Under the pieces are notes generated by a model. It had not been told where the DNA came from, did no database searches, and saw only the letters and a program-made list of their open reading frames with translations. Below, piece by piece: positions 5,795 through 6,656 of a DNA stretch of 6,656 nt. This stretch comes from Bacillota bacterium (GTDB lineage: Bacteria > Bacillota > Bacilli > Alicyclobacillales > Alicyclobacillaceae): positions 1 through 6,656 of the forward strand of contig JAKAXI010000108.1 in assembly GCA_021816665.1 (NCBI GenBank). Reading direction: 5' to 3'. The translations under genes and the position numbers were made by a program. The number at the start of each line of letters is the position of its first letter. The first letter of the stretch is position 1.

Positions 5795-5836
5795 TGGGCT
5801 GCTCCAGCGGTGCGTTTCGCACCACGGGGCAGCCCA
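5795..5836. terminator. bidirectional hairpin terminator between convergent genes
   Basis: An 11-bp outer stem (TGGGCTGCTCC, 5795-5805, with 5826-5836, one G-T wobble) is topped by a 6-bp inner stem, GGTGCG (5809-5814) with CGCACC (5818-5823) and a TTT loop; a small internal loop separates them. On the minus strand the stem is followed by A then TTTT (5791-5794), so it best ends the mtnD transcript. On the plus strand only a short T pair follows, but it lies 49 bp past the exporter stop and probably serves both genes. Confidence 0.8.
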
Positions 5837-5844
5837 CTTCCTAG

Positions 5845-5884
5845 GTAACTCCGCTAGACCATGTAAGTAATTCCGCTGGGCCAT
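5845..5884. repeat. imperfect 18-nt direct repeat
   Basis: GTAACTCCGCTAGACCAT (5845-5862) and GTAATTCCGCTGGGCCAT (5867-5884) match at 15 of 18 bases with a 22-bp period. A partial third copy, TAACTCTGCT, occurs at 5901-5910. They lie in the 3' region of mtnD. Their role is unknown. Confidence 0.6.
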
Positions 5885-5900
5885 CCGGGCCAGATCATCC

Positions 5901-5920
5901 TAACTCTGCTGTGCGAGTTA
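5901..5920 (-). repeat. small inverted repeat over the mtnD stop
   Basis: TAACTC (5901-5906) and GAGTTA (5915-5920) form a 6-bp stem with an 8-nt loop; the mtnD stop codon lies in the stem. No T-run follows, so I do not call it a terminator. Confidence 0.4.
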
Positions 5921-6457
5921 AGCCTTCGTGAAAGCCGGGTCTTCGAACGGGTGCGCCACCCAGCCAGACGGGTCGATGAACAGCCGCACTGCGACGAAGC
6001 GGCGCTCGTCCGTCATCGTGAAGAAGTGCGGGGTCTTTTCCGGCACCGAGATCACGTCGCCAGCCGAAAGCACGACGTCAAAATAGCCGCCGTCTTTGCC
6101 TTTGATCACGAAGACCCCGCTCCCCGCCGCCATCACCCGCACCTCGTCCTCGGTGTGCGTGTGGACCTGCTCGAACTTCTTCAGGATCTCCTCCAAGTTC
6201 GGCGTCTTCTCCGACATCGCGACGACGTCCCACTTCACGTAGCCGCGCGCCGTCGCGAGCGCTTCGATCTGCGGGCTGAGGGCCTCGAGAATCTGCTCCT
6301 TCTGCGCGTCGTCGAGCGTGAAGTTGTTGTGGAGTTCAGCCGGAATCGCGTCAAGCGTCCAGTGGTCGTAGTAGACTTCGTTGCCGGTCAAAAACTGGCG
6401 CACCGCCGCCTCATCGCTGATCTGCTCGCCAGTGTTGCGAATGTGAATAGTCGCCAC
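5918..6457 (-). CDS. mtnD: acireductone dioxygenase (methionine salvage)
   Basis: A cytoplasmic cupin enzyme of 179 residues, the usual size. With iron it oxidises the acireductone 1,2-dihydroxy-3-keto-5-methylthiopentene to the keto acid precursor of methionine plus formate; with nickel the same fold gives an off-pathway reaction that releases carbon monoxide. The metal ligands are all visible: H99, H101 and E105 in VHTHTEDEVR and H144 in KTPHFFTM, matching the known three-His, one-Glu set. Other family marks are the N-terminal YYDHW (29-33) and RLFIDPSGWVAHPF near the end. The start is a GTG with AGGGGG about 8 nt before it. A promoter lies 34-62 nt upstream, so it is probably transcribed alone although the glycosylase gene end precedes it on the same strand. 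No other mtn gene is in the window. It faces the exporter gene across a shared terminator. Confidence 0.95.
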   Translation of the reverse strand: MATIHIRNTGEQISDEAAVRQFLTGNEVYYDHWTLDAIPAELHNNFTLDDAQKEQILEALSPQIEALATARGYVKWDVVAMSEKTPNLEEILKKFEQVHTHTEDEVRVMAAGSGVFVIKGKDGGYFDVVLSAGDVISVPEKTPHFFTMTDERRFVAVRLFIDPSGWVAHPFEDPAFTKA

Positions 6458-6480
6458 TCAAAATCCCCCTCTAACCGTTG

Positions 6481-6494
6481 CGATGGCCCCATCG
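6481..6494. promoter_or_regulatory. dyad overlapping the mtnD -10, possible operator
   Basis: CGATGG (6481-6486) and CCATCG (6489-6494) are perfect inverted halves around a CC centre. The dyad overlaps the proposed -10 (6491-6496) and the expected transcription start, a common repressor position. It could also form a small hairpin at the mRNA 5' end. Confidence 0.4.
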
Positions 6495-6519
6495 TAAGGC
6501 ACAGGTAGCGTTTTGTCTA
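6491..6519 (-). promoter_or_regulatory. sigma-A-type promoter of mtnD
   Basis: On the minus strand TAGACA (6514-6519) matches 5 of 6 -35 bases and TACGAT (6491-6496) matches 4 of 6 -10 bases, with an ideal 17-bp spacer. A start near 6484 would give a leader of about 27 nt before the GTG, too short for a riboswitch. Confidence 0.55.
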
Positions 6520-6583
6520 TGCAAGCAGGGTCACGGTATCGCGGTCGCGCTGTTGCCGAGATCGCACCGCTCCCAGATCAGGT

Positions 6584-6656
6584 CTAGTGTTGGCAGACCT
6601 CACAGTAGAACACCTTGCGGCCGGCGTGCTCCGTCCGGACTATCGGCGCCCCGCAG
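6584..6656 (-). CDS. Fpg/Nei-family DNA glycosylase, C-terminal end only
   Basis: Only the last 23 residues are in the window; the gene begins beyond the right edge. They read CGAPIVRTEHAGRKVFYCEV followed by CQH and a TAG stop. This is the C-terminal zinc finger of formamidopyrimidine-DNA glycosylase/endonuclease VIII proteins: the first Cys visible is the second of the leading CxxC pair, and YCEVC gives the last two zinc ligands. The CGxPI and GRxxFYC pattern is close to MutM, but so short a piece cannot separate MutM from Nei-like paralogues. The family removes oxidised bases and cuts the strand in base-excision repair. The gap to mtnD is 126 bp and contains the mtnD promoter, so they are probably separate units. 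Confidence 0.85.
   Translation of the reverse strand, partial: CGAPIVRTEHAGRKVFYCEVCQH

Noticed and set aside
5951..6508. Plus-strand open frame of 185 codons
   Set aside because: Antisense to mtnD, which has all four metal ligands. The product is His/Arg-rich shadow sequence.
6458..6583. SAM riboswitch or T-box before mtnD
   Set aside because: The likely leader is about 27 nt and no extended stem set or T-box motif is visible.

Overview
The window looks like a piece of chromosome from a moderately high-GC, Gram-positive Firmicute. Something near Alicyclobacillaceae or Paenibacillaceae is my inference from gene content, strong AGGGG-type ribosome binding sites and composition; no marker gene proves it. 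Five complete genes and one gene end can be supported, and most of the remaining open frames are shadows of these.

Layout. Positions 1-300 hold no convincing gene. They are AT-richer (about 45% GC by hand count) and contain a 16-bp imperfect palindrome. A stand-alone gene (301-969, minus) encodes a DUF559/Vsr-like PD-(D/E)xK nuclease domain followed by a winged helix; its GC, about 53%, is clearly below that of its right-hand neighbours. From 1206 to 4027 (minus) runs a compact three-gene operon: a LiaF-like membrane protein, a LiaS-like NarL-family histidine kinase and a LiaR/VraR-like response regulator, with a 3-nt gap and a TGATG overlap at the two junctions. Divergent from it, a 12-TM-type MFS exporter (4355-5746, plus) ends at a strong bidirectional hairpin terminator. 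On the other side of that hairpin, reading towards it, is acireductone dioxygenase mtnD (5918-6457, minus), which has a good sigma-A-type promoter with a dyad across its -10. The right edge holds the last 23 residues of a zinc-finger Fpg/Nei DNA glycosylase (minus).

How the genes may work together. LiaF-LiaS-LiaR is a known envelope-stress module: LiaF restrains the kinase until cell-wall or membrane damage, and LiaR then activates targets. The divergent exporter is a natural candidate target. The shared 327-bp intergenic region carries an array of five GTCTCATA-like units at 13-bp spacing plus a GACT-NN-AGTC element, both plausible regulator sites. mtnD belongs to methionine salvage and the glycosylase to base-excision repair; neither has an evident link to the Lia module.

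Most unusual features. Low-complexity, hexamer-repeat-like insertions interrupt three neighbouring proteins: a QG repeat in the receiver domain, one insert between the two dimerisation helices of the kinase, one in its ATP lid, and an Ala/Gly/Ser-rich loop in the exporter. The 13-bp repeat array and the palindromic left-edge region beside the nuclease gene are the other points worth following. I see no CRISPR array, rRNA, tRNA or recognisable transposase.
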